Part shown: in pieces, positions 47,860-60,543 of the stretch
Position numbering within the stretch: position 1 is the stretch's first letter
How the letters are laid out: each line of letters starts with the position of its first letter
From: Symbiodinium sp. CCMP2592
Lineage: Eukaryota > Sar > Dinophyceae > Suessiales > Symbiodiniaceae
Length of the DNA stretch: 64,000 bases
Reading direction: 5' to 3'
Assembly: GCA_905221615.1 (NCBI GenBank)
Contig: CAJNDT010000968.1
Span: forward strand, 1,076,232 to 1,140,231
Program-made: the position numbers and the translations under genes
Notes under the pieces: generated by a model
Databases searched by the model: none
What the model saw: the letters and a program-made list of their open reading frames with translations, nothing else
What the model was told of the DNA's origin: nothing

Positions 47860-50800
47860 TCGTAAACCGGCCATCATGATGTCGGGCTGATGCTTCGAGT
47901 ACCGATCAACAAGATGCTGGATAATCAGCATCTTGGTCATGTCATGGATAGAAGCTGGCCGCAGCCGTTGCAAAGCTACTTCCTCGAGCTTTTAAGCGGC
48001 ACCAGAAAATGCCAGGACACGATGCAGAAGGGTCATGACTCAAGACTACTTGCCTCGTTTGTGCAAGGACCTTTGAAAGCAGTATGCGACCGTACAAGAC
48101 ACTGGTACTGGTCGTCGTCGCAAAGTGTCAGGAGGGAGAGCTGCGGCATTCGCAGGACCGGGGAGAGCAGAGCACTGCTAGTCCAGCCAGCCGTGGCTCC
48201 GAAGAAACGGAAAGCTTCCAGCCAAAGCCATTTGTGGGAGAAGAACCCAGCTTAATGAACAAAGGCCGCGTCTTGGGCTCAGGCATCTTCAAAGACATCA
48301 CCGATCCCAGCCTGAGCGTTTGCCGTCAATTGGCGTTGGCTGTCAGAGGCCCTCTCAGAGCCTCGTTCCCATTCCTTCTCCGGCCTGGCCAAGCCCCGTG
48401 GCAGGAAAACCAGGCCCACGAAGGACCTCGGCGGAAAGGGACATCGGGAACTCCGAAGGAGGGTGTCCTCACAGCTCAGTGCTGTCTGAGCCACAGCACA
48501 GTTGGTGAAGCCAACCCTGCACAACCAAATGCCGAAGCAGAAAATCCAAGCCTGTTATCATCCCCAGCACTACACGCGGCACTGCACGCAGCGAGATTGT
48601 ATGCGACGTCACCTCGAGGCCCTTCTTGGTAGCAGCGCTGACCTGAACACGGGTCACAGTAGAAGGAAGTGGTCTGCCTTAAGGCGCTGGCGCGATACCG
48701 CGCTCAAACTTTTGGAGATCGGCGGATGGGCCGGCATTGGTCCACTCACGGCGAAGTCTGGCACCAGTGCCAACACCTCTGCTGCTTTCTGGTGTCTGCT
48801 CCGGAATCCTGCGCATGCGTGCTCCAGGTATCTGAGGCGGCAGCGTCAGGCTTTCAGTGGCAAAACAACCTGGGCACTCTGGGGCTTGCAGCGCATACGG
48901 ACCCTGTCCCTGAGGCTGAGGGTACAACACCGCGGAGGCGGAGAACTGTCGATCACGGAGGAAACCAGAGCTGACGTGGCCCTGAAGGGCCGTGCAACAC
49001 CTCGATCTTAACTGCCCGTGTTCTGCACAATCCCTTGGGACTTCCAAGCAGGCCGGACCACACGATGCCAAGCTTGAGTCACTGCAGGCCTCCGAGCGTC
49101 AGTGACGAGGAGGAGTCGTTCTCAGGCGCCTAATGCAGAAATGCACTCTCCGCACACTTCACAGCGCTGCGCTCTCCATTCTTCTCAGGCTGGGCCGCGT
49201 ACACAGGATCGTAACAACAGGAGCAGGCCAAGGTGCAAGGAGCCTGAAGCAGATGTGGACGACCTCTGCAACACAGGCGCTCTGAATTGCTTTACATCCT
49301 CAGCTTAGAAGCACTCCAGGATCTGATGGAAAGACCCAGGTTTCGCCGAGCGGCTCAATGCGCTGAAGGCCAGAAGGAGATGCAGCAAAGCCTGACCCTC
49401 CGAGATGCCTCGACGCTGGCGGAGACCCTCCGTGGGCGAAGTCTGAAGCAGACATGAGCAGCTGTGCGACAACAATGCCGACCGGGGTAGCTGGAGTCAA
49501 GAACCAGCATGAAGGTGTCTGATCGGATCCAGCTTGCCAAGACAATGGAGCTGTCCACACCAGCCAACGCACGGAGCAAGTCAAGCTCCCAAGTTTCAGC
49601 GCGCAAGATGCGCGAGGTAGGGCTCATGGCCGCCCGAGACCTTGCAAAGAAACCGACGAGCATAGATGTGCCCGGCCTGAGGCCAGCGATGCCAAATCCA
49701 GGCATGCACTACCGAAGACCGGGAGACCACTGTCAGATGATGCAAAATCTCGGAGGACACCAATGATGCTTGCTGAGGCGGCAAACCCCGTCAAAGAAAG
49801 CCTTAAGGGGGAGGTGGGGAGCTTCCCGAAGACCAAGATTCCACTGCGGACACCGCGGCATCCAGGCGTGTGCAAAGGAACGGGTCGACAGAAAGCTGCC
49901 GAAAGGGCTCCGGATTAGCACAAGCATCGGGGGCCCCTGGTCGAGCGAAGCCCTGTGGCACTAGAGCAAGGCCTAGGCGACAGCTTTCTGGAACCAGAGT
50001 GCTCGCATCGGGCGTCCAAGTGCTCTCGGCACCAGCAGGAAGCCCGTGCTGACAAAAGACAGTCCATTGGACAGTGTTGGGCATCTGCTCAATGTTGGAA
50101 CTGACGCGCTGCGGCATGACAAGGCATAGGCTACCGACGCGACTGTTGCTACAAATTTGGCAACTCCCAAGCACATCGTGTTCCGTATAGACTGCCAAAC
50201 TTCAGCATGTCGAAAACAGCGGCGGGCATATCTAATCATGCCAAGCCGACCAATGATGCAGCCATGCCGAGGCAGGACAAGCTTAGGAAACACTGGAGAG
50301 AAGTCTCACACAGACATGTCACATGCCAACGGCTGGCTGTGCTAGCAACTCGGAGCAAGGGAAACACAAAGTCTTCTCTGAACAAGTTCCTTGGCAGCTA
50401 GATAGCAGCTGAGATCCCGACATCGGGAACAGCACAGAAGGAACCTTGATCGAGCCCTTGCAAACAAAGGCGGCAGCGGATGTGCAGGCAACGGCCCTTC
50501 TTAGACTTGGCGAGTCAGGGCATGAAAGGTCAGGCACAGGCACAGCTGCAAAGTCGGGAAGGGCTCCGGAGTGGCAACACGATGTCCGGCATAGCAGAAC
50601 CAGAATCGATAGCAGGTGTCAGAAGCCCCGCCCAATTTGCCAGGGCTCCTTGGTGGTGACGTAGAGCCGGCACTCGGGTCGATTGTAAACAGGGGAGCAT
50701 TTGGTCTATAGCAGGCCCAAGCCCGGACATGCGGAACTGTGCCATTCGGAAGAAAGACCTGGGAACACGAATCCGACAAGACACCATCGATCTGTTTGGA

Positions 50801-52980
50801 AGAGTCCCAGCCTTGCCAAACGCTGCATGCTGCGAAATGCCCGGTGCTCGCGACGTTCTGTATCACGATCGATGTATCGAAACAAGGCCCGGAAGCTGCC
50901 AGCGAGGACATCCCGAGGCAACAGCAGTTCCGGACAAGTGGGCTAGCTCCAAAGCGGCCAGCACAGGCAGGGAAAGCGAAGTCTCTGCCGCTGCACACAT
51001 CCGAAGAGGGAAGGCCCAAGTCCAGGTGGCCAAAGCTCCTCGGAAGCAACGACGAGACTCGAGTTCGGCGCCGTCAAGCACCGGCGAAGAAGTTTAGCGA
51101 TGAGTCACTGAGGAAACGAACAGTAGAAAGCCTGGATAACAGTGCTGCTGCAAAGACAACAGGCTGCCGCATGCCAAGAGATCCCTTGTCACCGGAGACA
51201 TATCAGAACAGCCCAGCGAGACGGCTGCGGGACGACTGAGGGCTGTGTGAATGGCAGCATACCCAAAGTGACGAGGTCTGGGGCAGGAAAGCGGCGGACC
51301 TGAGCCGAAGAGGCACACGAAGGAAAAAGCAAGGACGCTTCTGAATGCAAAGTTTGCAACGCAGCTGGAGCCAAGCCAACTCCAAAGACACTGCTGCGGG
51401 CCAAGTCGGGCCGAGCCGCTGCGCACGGGCGGCGCCAAACTCCACAAGCCCAAGGCCAGCACGGAGAGGCTGACCCGAGCCCTGCGGTGGAGGAAAAGAG
51501 CCAAGTCACGTCACACCCACAATCGACCAGGAGAAAACGAGTTCTACACGGCTCAAGCCAAGTGTGGCTGTAAAGTCCAGAGAAGAAGCTGGAAGATCTC
51601 ATCAAGTCCGGGCGCCAAGCCCGACCAAATGCAGAGGACAACACGAAACAAGGATGCTGCCCCATGTGAAGAAACATCGAGTTGCGGCGACACGCAGTTG
51701 GGCTATGCAGAACTTTGCAGCAGAGGTGGACTGGCCGTGCGGAGCTGAGAAAGCAGGCCCGAGGCAAGTGGCCAAGTATCCATAGGAACATCGAAACGCC
51801 GACTTGTGCTAGGACCGAGGCGGCCAAGGCTGCTCCAGGCTTTGCAAGCGAGCGAAGTGGCTATGAGGAATCGAGCACAGCTCTTTCTGAAGCGGAGGAC
51901 AAGCCTCAAGCCAAAGCAGTTGGGCCAATTAACGCGAAAGTCCCACATCCAGAACAGATAAACTCACATCCAGGCGCACAGAGCCGGCCACGGCCTCCGA
52001 AAGTCGAAAGAGGCCCAAAATCCGCAGCAAGAGCGGGCTGGCCAGGTGCATAAATCCAGACACCAGACACCAGCAGTGGCAGACCCAGGCAAGCGTGCTG
52101 TTGGGCCGGGGCCGGCAACGGCTCAAGACGGATCCCGGACCGATGGCGCAGGCGCGATCCGGCGAAGGGCAAAAACCGAAGCAGGCGAACCAGCTTTGCC
52201 GAGCTGCTGCATAAATGTCGCTACGCCAGGGTGAGCAAATCAAAGGGGCCAGCACACGAAAGTCCAGGTGTGCACTTGACAACAGCAGGAGTCCCAGATG
52301 CAAGAAGTCCACTAGGTCACTAGTTATGCGAAAAGGGCTAGATCTGAGGCGCTCTCCTTGCTGAGATGAGAAGGGTCCAAGCGGAGGCCGCGAGCTGAGC
52401 CAGCTACATTCCATCCAGGGCATGAGCTTGTGATTCTTGTACGGCAATTGCCCGGCACCTCCGAGCAAAAGGCCATGCCAATCCCCGACTTCGGATCCAA
52501 TTCCCCGTGTGAAGCCTTTCACCAAGGATTCCGTGACCTCAGCAATGCTATGCAAAGCCAAAGAAAGACTTGACTTGCCATTGAATTGAGGCAAGCCGCA
52601 TCGCCCAAAGCTTTCAATGACCTCAGGCGCAAGGGTGAACCCCATGGCAGCCATGCAAAAAGCACACCTGCCCCTTTCGTATTGAGCCGCCCACGTCGGA
52701 CTTCTTTAACTGCTCTGAGCCGGCCAGATCGCACAGAAGAATCCTGGCGAACGTGCGGGAGTGCAGGTTTTGCTGCATACTCTCTGTCGTCTTCAATCTA
52801 CTAGCTGGTTCGAAACTATGCAAGCCAAAGCCAGGGGGCCTTTCCACCCAACTTCTGCTCCGTCTGCTTCAGTGGTCGACATTGCATGCCAATGCGTGCC
52901 GCCTTACTAATGCATGCCTTACTTACTGATACCTTCTACCCTGGACATGTGGGAGTTTCACAAAATCAAGGCCCTGAAGA
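47860..52980. other. About 5 kb with overlapping open frames but no recognised gene
   Basis: Frames of 100-240 codons are open on both strands (for example - 51,929-52,654, - 51,189-51,827, + 50,739-51,239). None shows motifs, clean splice pairs or a consistent third-position pattern by eye. The openness is at least partly due to G/C-rich composition. Confidence 0.3.
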
Positions 52981-52984
52981 CAGT

Positions 52985-53335
52985 CGCGCGGACCGCACAT
53001 GCCCTCAACGCACACAACGACAATCCACGCATTCGTGTGCAACCACTTGCACCCGCATGACTTTCCACTGACAAGCGATGCGACATTTTGGCTCCTTCAA
53101 ACTATGCAAGCCATTCAGTTCCATGAATCGATGAAATGCTCAGGGTGCGCTTCGTCGTGCTGCCATTTGGCCGCCAAACAGACACGAATGAAGCGCCAAG
53201 GCTAACGCGAGCCTCTTGTGAAGTGTGAGTGCTGGGCAGGTGCCAGCCATGCTGTGCAGTGCGAGCTCTGCTGTATCTCGCACGGCACGAAGTCAGAAAC
53301 ATTTACACGAAGACAGCTGTCCCAGAAGATGCTGA
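52985..53335. repeat. Local duplication, copy 1
   Basis: ATGCCCTCAACGCACAC through AGCTGTCCCAGAAGATGCTG matches 54,000-54,490. This copy lacks several internal blocks present in the other, such as the 30 bp starting TTTCGGCACAGG. Confidence 0.85.
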
Positions 53336-53362
53336 TTTACTAATACGTATATTAAATAAGAA

Positions 53363-53440
53363 GGTTATAAGTAGGTTCATACTTGGGGTAACTCCACTTC
53401 GGGTACTTATGACTCTACTTATAACCTACCTGCTACGTCC
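53363..53440. repeat. Foldback element, type A, copy 2
   Basis: AGGTTATAAGTAGGTT on the left and CTACTTATAACCTACC on the right are inverted. GGGTAACTCC and GGGTACTTAT lie inside, as in the element at 17,274. Confidence 0.65.
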
Positions 53441-53629
53441 CCTGCCCCTCCAAGTGACGACTGTTAACAGTCAGAATAGGGTTCTGGAGTAGATTATCCT
53501 ATACTTACAAGGAGGACACCTGGAGGGGCCATGATGCTTAGAGAAGGGTTTTGATTTTTTATTGTTGTCATAAGAAGAAGCCCAATAATAGTGGGAAATC
53601 TATCGGTCTCGATGTTACTTAGGATCGGC

Positions 53630-53880
53630 TTTAGGCTTCAGGGGTGAGAAGTTTAGCGTTCTGGGGTTCAGGGTGTAGGGTTTAGGGCTAGAGGGGTCCG
53701 AGTACTTAGGATTCTAAGCTCCATCATACCTCCTAGGTGAAGAAACTGCAAGATACCCCAAAACCCTGCTGGCCTCTTGTGACTGCGGGGTTTCTGTATT
53801 GGAGCTGAAAGTTCTGAAGGAGGCCAGGTAAGGTTGAGGGTTTAGCAGTTTGGGGTTCAGGGTTTAAGGTCCACCTGGAG
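53630..53880. repeat. Degenerate TTTAGGG-like tract
   Basis: GGGTTTAGGG, GGGTTCAGGG, GGTTTAGCAG and similar variants recur on the + strand. No gene is seen here. Confidence 0.55.
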
Positions 53881-53887
53881 GATCATG

Positions 53888-53960
53888 GGACTTAGTAACT
53901 GACACTAATTACGGTAACTGTACTTAAGAATACTTGTAACCCACTTAAGTCTCGCTAGCG
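53888..53960. repeat. Foldback element, type A, degraded copy 3
   Basis: The left end CATGGGACTTAGTAACTG matches the type A terminus. The interior keeps GGTAACTGTACTTA, and the right arm is only partly preserved (CTTAAGTC). Confidence 0.5.
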
Positions 53961-53999
53961 GCAGGGGACAGCTGGCCATCGGCTCTTGAAAGCTCTCGC

Positions 54000-54490
54000 G
54001 GCTGCGGAGCGCACGTGCCCTCAACGCACACGACGACAATCCACGCCTTCGTGTGCAACCACTTGCACCCGCATGCCTTTACGTTTCGGCACAGGATTCA
54101 ACAGCTCTGGGAAACGATGGGACATTTTGGGCTCCTTGAAACCATGCAAGGCATCCCATGCCCATCGACCACGTTGTTGTCGGCCTTGCTGTGCTCAGTT
54201 CCATGAATGGATGAATCTGTGCTTGAAACCTTCAAATGCTCAGAGTGCGCTTCATGCCGTGCTGCCATTTGGCCGCCAAACCCTCAATAGCACGGCAGGC
54301 TTTGCAACGTCTGCCTTCATTGATGTCTGGAACTTGCACAAATGAGGGTATTGAATAGACACGAATGAAGCGCCAAGGCTAACGGGAGCCTCTTGTGAAG
54401 CGTGAGTGCTGGGCAGGTGCTCTGCTGTATCTCGCACAGCACGAAGTCAGAAATATTTACACGAAGCCAGCCGTCCCGGAAGATGCTGCC
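54000..54490. repeat. Local duplication, copy 2
   Basis: The fuller copy of 52,985-53,335. Frames here (for example HLHPHAFTFRHRIQQLWETM) might include an exon, but the copies do not preserve one frame, so no gene is called. Confidence 0.85.
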
Positions 54491-55660
54491 TCTGCAAAGG
54501 AGCAGAAGGGATGCTGTGAACAATCCTGAGTTTAAACTTAAACCCAACTCTGTAGTCCAAGCAGCCTTTCAACTTACGTTGGCAAAGAACTCCCCGATGT
54601 CAGTCCAAAAACGCTTACCGATTAAATCGAACGAACCCTTCCGGAATAAATGTGTTAGCAGAATCTTCGGGTAGGTTGCGATGCAGTGTCCAGCTTACGA
54701 AGCATCCACAACCCAGGATCCGAAAACCGTCTCGACTATGACGACTGTAGCCCTGTTTCATGGTCTCTGCACTGAGCTTCAGCTGGCCCTGCCTTCCGTG
54801 TCCTTTGCGGGACACCTTTGCCGTCTTGCGGGTTTAGTTTCTAGGACATCCCGTTTCGGGCAAAGTCTGGGGCTCAGCTTGGCCATGCTGAAGGTCGTGA
54901 GAAGAGGTTGGCCACGCAACATCTGCACGTCAACCCCGTAGCAGACTCGTTTCAACTGCTTTGGCCAACGGCTACTTTTGAACACCGCACTGGGCACCAA
55001 AGTCCAGAGCTATGCAATATCGTCTCGCCGCGCCTCTCCTCACTTTGTACGCCACCCGAAAACGTCCGAACATCGACTACGAGCCTACCCTGCTGCCAAT
55101 GCTCGTTTTCCTGACTCAGAACAATTGACGACAGAGGTGAACTGCGCAGGAGTCTTGTGGCAACGGTGCATGTCGCTACCAATTTCGCAACAGCTCCTTG
55201 CAGCACCAGCATCCGCTGGAACACACTGAAAACACCGACTGGGATTGCAACGCTGGATCAACCTGGATCAAGCACCAACGCGAGCTCACTCCATCACACG
55301 GGAAACTCGGGAAACTTTTGACAAACCACATGCGAGACACTAAATGCGCCTGCTGAAACACAAAAAAACACAAGTCCCTCCATCTTACTGACACGAAGCC
55401 CCGCCAGGCTAAACATAGTGAATCCCGCGCAAACATGCTCACACTCACACTCAGACTCACGCACCTTTCATGTCGGGAAGTATCGAGCCCAAAGCCTCAA
55501 ACCATTTGGCCTAGGAGTAATACTTGCTCTGAGCGTCGTTGGGGTGGGCGCCCCATCTTCGGGCGATCTCGCACAGCTGGCTTGACCAGCAATCTTTCCT
55601 GGGTCTCTTTATGGGGGCCCATCTCGAAGGACTGCCAACTAAAGTGGGGCATTGCACATG
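54491..55660. other. Region without a confident gene
   Basis: Open frames on both strands but no motif. A Ser/Thr-rich stretch and a TTAAACTTAAACCC motif occur near 54,530. Confidence 0.3.
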
Positions 55661-55664
55661 AAAG

Positions 55665-55781
55665 GTGGACTCGCCGAAAGGTTCTCTTGGAATTCATCAC
55701 AGGCGTCTCTTCAAGCACTGGCATCTTCACAAGCAACTACGGAGTGGCTGAATTCCAAAAGAACCTTTCGGCGAGTCCCAC
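55665..55781. repeat. Near-perfect 31-bp inverted repeat with 54-bp loop
   Basis: The arm at 55,665-55,695 starts GTGGACTCGCCGAAAG and ends GGAATTC. The arm at 55,750-55,781 is its complement with one extra base and one mismatch. The stem would be very stable. It lies inside a + strand open frame (55,435-55,935) of unknown status. Confidence 0.85.
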
Positions 55782-56270
55782 GCCCTTCCAGACCTTTAGA
55801 TCCTCTGCATCTAGGTGTACCCCAAACTCTATAACCTTTGACAGGGCAAAGGTGGTTTCATCCGTGTCATCGCTGAGTGCACGACGGCTCCAGCGGGTGC
55901 GCCCCAGAAGCCCTGACTTCCAAGTGAGATTTTAGATTCCGAAGGTGCGGAGTCCTGGTTTGCAACTTCAGGACTAGGTGTGTCGAAAGAGTGTTTTGGG
56001 TGGTGCACTGGAGTGAAAGGTACCGCCGGGGCCCTGGCTGCGTCCAAGCGCCCCAGCAAGCGGGCCGCCGCCTGCAAAACTTCAGCGCGAGCTTCTAGCA
56101 CATGTAGGGTTGATTGTTCAGGGTTTACGGCTTCGGGATTTGGAGTCGATGGTTGCGGCTTCAAGGCTTTGGGATGGAGCCTGTGTCACAAATCATAGCC
56201 TGATTGCCAAACTGGGTTGAGGGCATGTCGTTTAAGGATTTGGGCTTGTGGGTTGTGCTCAAGTGGCCAG

Positions 56271-57409
56271 CGAATCAATGCTTCTCCAACCACAGAAGCC
56301 TGAGCATCCTTAGCCCAAAGAGAATCTCTTTCAAGTCAGGGGCCTCTGTGCCAGCAGCACTGACCACCGGCGAGCTGCCTGTCAAAGCCAGCCGCTGCGA
56401 TTGGCTTTGGAGTCTCATGTGACATGGCACACAAAGAAAGCACGAAACTCCCATAAACTGCAGTACCCTAAGAGCTCCTCAGCTTTTCCAGAGCCCATCT
56501 CTCGACGGAGTCTTGCACATCAGCTTGTTGGCTCACGCGCTTCAGTCCAGGTCTCGTGTTCCAGGAACCCAGGTCAGCTCAAGAAACCCCAAAGCCGACA
56601 ATGCAGTGCCCGACTACCTAACGCAAAGCATGGCACAAGACACACAGCCGAGGCACAACAAAGAATAGCTAGCAGCTAGCACTGCATGACAGGATACCAG
56701 AAAGAACAGTGGAAAGCCAAACACGTCAAGGAAGGGCGGGCTGGCACGTACGAGACCTAGCCGAATTACAACTGCCATATTGACAATAATCCAAAGGAAG
56801 CTTTTGGGGCAGCCTCTTCGCCACATTCACATCAACCCCATCTGGACGGAGCATCTCTCTGAAGTGCAGTGACGACCACTGATCTTAACCTCACGAAACT
56901 GGCCTGACCTGTATGGGGAGGGTATTCGTGTAGGGTACTTTGACTTGTATACAGTGGGGCTGTAGGGCTCTAGCAAAGGCGGCGCACCTTGTGACATCGC
57001 TTTGGCCGGGGACGTGCTTGCCTGCTCTTGGCAAAGCCCAAGACGCTTGGGCCTTTGCAATCAACATGCCGATCTGGGCGCCCAGCGGCAGCAACAAGGT
57101 CTTCCACAAACTGCCCCGCGACATCGTGTTCCACCTTGCAGGTGCCGCCCGTGGAGCAGAGCAGGACGTCGAAAACAAATTGAGCTTCTGCGGCAAACAC
57201 CTCGTCCCCTCGAGTGGAAAGCAGTGGCTCTTCCTGACGATTCGTGAGGGCAAAGCTTTTGCTCTCAGTGGCACCCTACAGTAGGCCCTACAGGGAACGC
57301 GGAAACCTTTCCTGAGACTCTACTTCAGGCATGCAGCACAGATTCGAAGGCAAGCAAAGGACTTTGAAAAGCCATATGCTCTGGGACGATCACCGGAAGC
57401 ACAAGCGGC
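56271..57409. repeat. Segmental duplication 2, copy 1
   Basis: It matches 58,135-59,261 from CGAATCAATGCTTCTCCAAC to GAAGCACAAGCGGC. A 12-bp insertion (about 57,280) and scattered substitutions separate the copies. Confidence 0.93.
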
Positions 57410-58134
57410 GTGAACCACGTGACCGCAGAGGGCCGCTTCCACCAATCGCAGCCCAGCGCTGTAGCCACAACCTCCAGAGTCACAAGCATTACAGCTTCAG
57501 GAACCTTCTTCGGAGATTGCGAAGTTTCAGAATGACACACATCAGTAAGCTCTGACTCTGTCTTGCTCAAAAGCGTAGGGAGCAAGCTGGTCCGGCGTTC
57601 ATTTAAAGATGTTGAGGAGGATGACTCGCTTGTGTTGTGCAAAACCGAACGTCCACCTCATGCTAATGGCATTCGTGAAGAAGCAGCACATCACTTCAAG
57701 CATCACCGGAGCTACTACACGACGGTAATCTGGGAACCATCATCAGTCTATCTGCCTCTGCGGTGGGAGTGGGAGTCTGTCGCAGTGGCGTATACCTTTC
57801 AGAGGAAATCGCATGTGGGTCCAAGGTGGGTGCCCTACATGCCGTTCTTGCCACAACAAGCCTGAGCTTCAAGTTGGAAAGCTCTTGTTAGGGCCAAGGT
57901 GCCAGGTTCCGACCGACGCCAGAAATTCCCACGGCTGGGTGGAAAATGCCGCCGCAGGCTGACAAGCCTCGCCCCCCGATGGCTAAAGCTCCCCCACCAC
58001 GCAGCGAGAAGTCAAGAATTCAAGCCATACTTCTATCACTGCTTCCCTTCCTGAGGTTCGGCTGCTGTCTTTGCCAGCTCCAGTGCAGGATGCCCGGTGT
58101 CTACCCGCGAAGATGTGGCGAGCGAGAATTCGCA
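57410..58134. other. Unique spacer between the two duplication-2 copies
   Basis: A - strand frame (57,325-57,642: SLLPTLLSKTESELTDVCHS) and a + frame (57,563-57,865) are open. Neither is recognised. Confidence 0.3.
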
Positions 58135-59261
58135 CGAATCAATGCTTCTCCAACCACAGAAGCCTGAGCATCCTTAGCCCAAAGAGAATCTCTTTCAAGT
58201 CAGGGGCCTCTGTGCCAGCAGCACTGACCATCGGCGAGCTGCCTGTCAAAGCCAGCCGCTGCGATTGGCTTTGGAGTCTCATGTGACATGGCACACAAAG
58301 AAAGCACGAAACTCCCATAAACTGCAGTACCCTAAGAGCTCCTCAGCTTCTCCAGAGCCCATCTCTCGACGGAGTCTTGCACATCAGCTTGTTGGCTCAC
58401 GCGCTTCAGTCCAGGTCTCGTGTTCCAGGAACCCAGGTCAGCTCAAGAAACCCCAAAGCCGACAATGCAGTGCCCGACTACCTAACGCAAAGCATGGCAC
58501 AAGACACACAGCCGAGGCACAACAAAGAATAGCTAGCAGCTAGCACTGCGTGACAGGATACCAGAAAGAACAGTGGAAAGCCAAACACGTCAAGGAAGGG
58601 CGGGCTGGCACGTACGAGACCTAGCCGAATTACAACTGCCATATTGACAATAATCCAAAGGAAGCTTTTGGGGCAGCCTCTTCGCCACATTCACATCAAC
58701 CCCATCTGGACGGAGCATCTCTCTGAAGTGCAGTGACGACCACTGATCTTAAACTCACGAAACTGGCCTGACCTGTATGGGGAGGGTATTCGTGTAGGGT
58801 ACTTTGACTTGTATACAGTGGGGCTGTAGGGCTCTAGCAAAGGCGGCGCACCTTGTGACATCGCTTTGGCCGGGGACGTGCTTGCCTGCTCTTGACAAAG
58901 CCCAAGACGCTTGGGCCTTTGCAATCAACATGCCGATCTGGGCGCCCAGCGGCAGCAACAAGGTCTTCCACAGACTGCCCCGCGACATCGTGTTCCACCT
59001 TCCAGGTGCCGCCCGTGGAGCAGAGCAGGACGTCGAAAGCAAATTGAGCTTCGGCGGCAAACACCTCGTCCCCTCGAGTGGAGAGCAGTGGCTCTTCCTG
59101 ACGATTCGTGAGGGCAAAGCTTTTGCTCTCAGTGGCACCCTGCAGGGAACGCGGAAACCTTTCCTGAGACTCTACTTCAGGCATGCAGCACAGATTCGAA
59201 GGCAAGCACAGGACTTTGAAAAGCCATATGCTCTGGGACGATCACCGGAAGCACAAGCGGC
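58135..59261. repeat. Segmental duplication 2, copy 2
   Basis: It sits only 16 bp before the start of duplication 1 copy 2. Open frames on both strands (+ 58,804-59,481; - 58,834-59,205, which includes VFAAEAQFAFDVLLCSTGGT) make the coding strand uncertain. The - strand is favoured by context. Confidence 0.93.
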
Positions 59262-59846
59262 ATGGACACACCAGCGGAGCACTTTGCAGCAGGCCTCTCT
59301 TGACACCATGTCGTCTTTGTTGACGTCGATGGCCTTGAGAAGGCTCGTCGGGCATCCGAAGCGCGGGCAACAGGGTGAGAACCACAACCTGGCCTCGAAA
59401 GCCGCAGCAAGCGTTTGCTTGACCTTGCTTAATTCTGCCGATGCGGCTTCACGGAAGGCACCACCATACAATTCACATTGAATGCTGTTAAGCCTGACAC
59501 GTCCTTCAACTCCTGCGCACAAGCTCGATTGCGCGTTTCGGCTCTTGTTAGACTCAGCACGATTGACTCTATAAACTATAGTTCTACACATGTCTTCTTG
59601 GGTCTCAATATGTTTCACAAAAGCAGCAACAACATGTATTGAGCAATCTCGTGTCTTTTCGAAAAAAACCAGACCAAGCTCATGTTCGCCGCCTTCCGCA
59701 ACGCTTTCACCTCCTGCGGGGCCAACACCACAGCTATGACTCACCCCAACACACAACTTCGGTACAATCCTAAACAAATTCCGACAAAAGTCCTTCAACA
59801 GCTTGAACATCAGTTGCTTCTGCATCGAAGAGATCCTTGACCTCAA
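59172..59846 (-). CDS. Probable exon with degenerate EF-hand-like loop (copy 2)
   Basis: The counterpart of 39,999-40,595. It reads LLKAIDVNKDDMVSREACCK near its end and then, beyond the duplication edge, continues in frame into duplication-2 sequence (GDRPRAYGFSKSCACLR). An extra Ala codon (VVAAFVKH against VVAFVKH) keeps the frame. The different C-terminal part shows that the duplication breakpoint altered this reading frame. Confidence 0.45.
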   Translation of the reverse strand: MRSRISSMQKQLMFKLLKDFCRNLFRIVPKLCVGVSHSCGVGPAGGESVAEGGEHELGLVFFEKTRDCSIHVVAAFVKHIETQEDMCRTIVYRVNRAESNKSRNAQSSLCAGVEGRVRLNSIQCELYGGAFREAASAELSKVKQTLAAAFEARLWFSPCCPRFGCPTSLLKAIDVNKDDMVSREACCKVLRWCVHAACASGDRPRAYGFSKSCACLRICAACLK

Positions 59847-60543
59847 GACGCACAGGAAGAATGTACTGCACAGCCGACGTTGATATCAACACAAAAACAA
59901 GCCAACGGGCTTTTCTTCGCACTCACACCCTGAGCCTCATATAGCATATTCCGGACAGTTTTGACATGTACATGCTCATCACATTGTTGGTGAAGTTAAA
60001 CCATGATATGCAGTAAATAGGGGTCTGGGGTTGCTGTACAAAGTTGTTACCCGTCTTTCCTGGTTACCTTTACGAATTTCCACGAAGTCAAACTGTGTCA
60101 CAGACTGTTACTTTTTGGTACCGTCGACACTTTTGCAACTTACGGCAGATCCGGTCTCACAAAAAAGCTAAACCGGGCTCATGAGATGTCGTGGCTCACA
60201 GCCCGATCAACCACAGCAGCGGCTTACCAGCAGTCGAACATGTAGAAACACTCACGGTTTGCATGGTCCACATTGTTTGTAGCCACGGGACATAACTTGT
60301 GCTTTCATCATTGTGGACTCATTCTACTTGCCTTGGTCACAACTCCGAAGGCTTCACGATGATCGAAATTTCCATTGCCAACAGTCCATACGATCTGCTG
60401 TGCGTCTCGCACACAGCAAAAATTTCTCTGGAAAGTCCCCAAACAGTTTCGCTGTAGGGATTCTCTCTTCAAAGCACTGTCCGCGCTAAGGTAAAATGGC
60501 GTGTCCGCGCCCCGCTCCTTGTGTGGGTCGATGATACTGTGTT

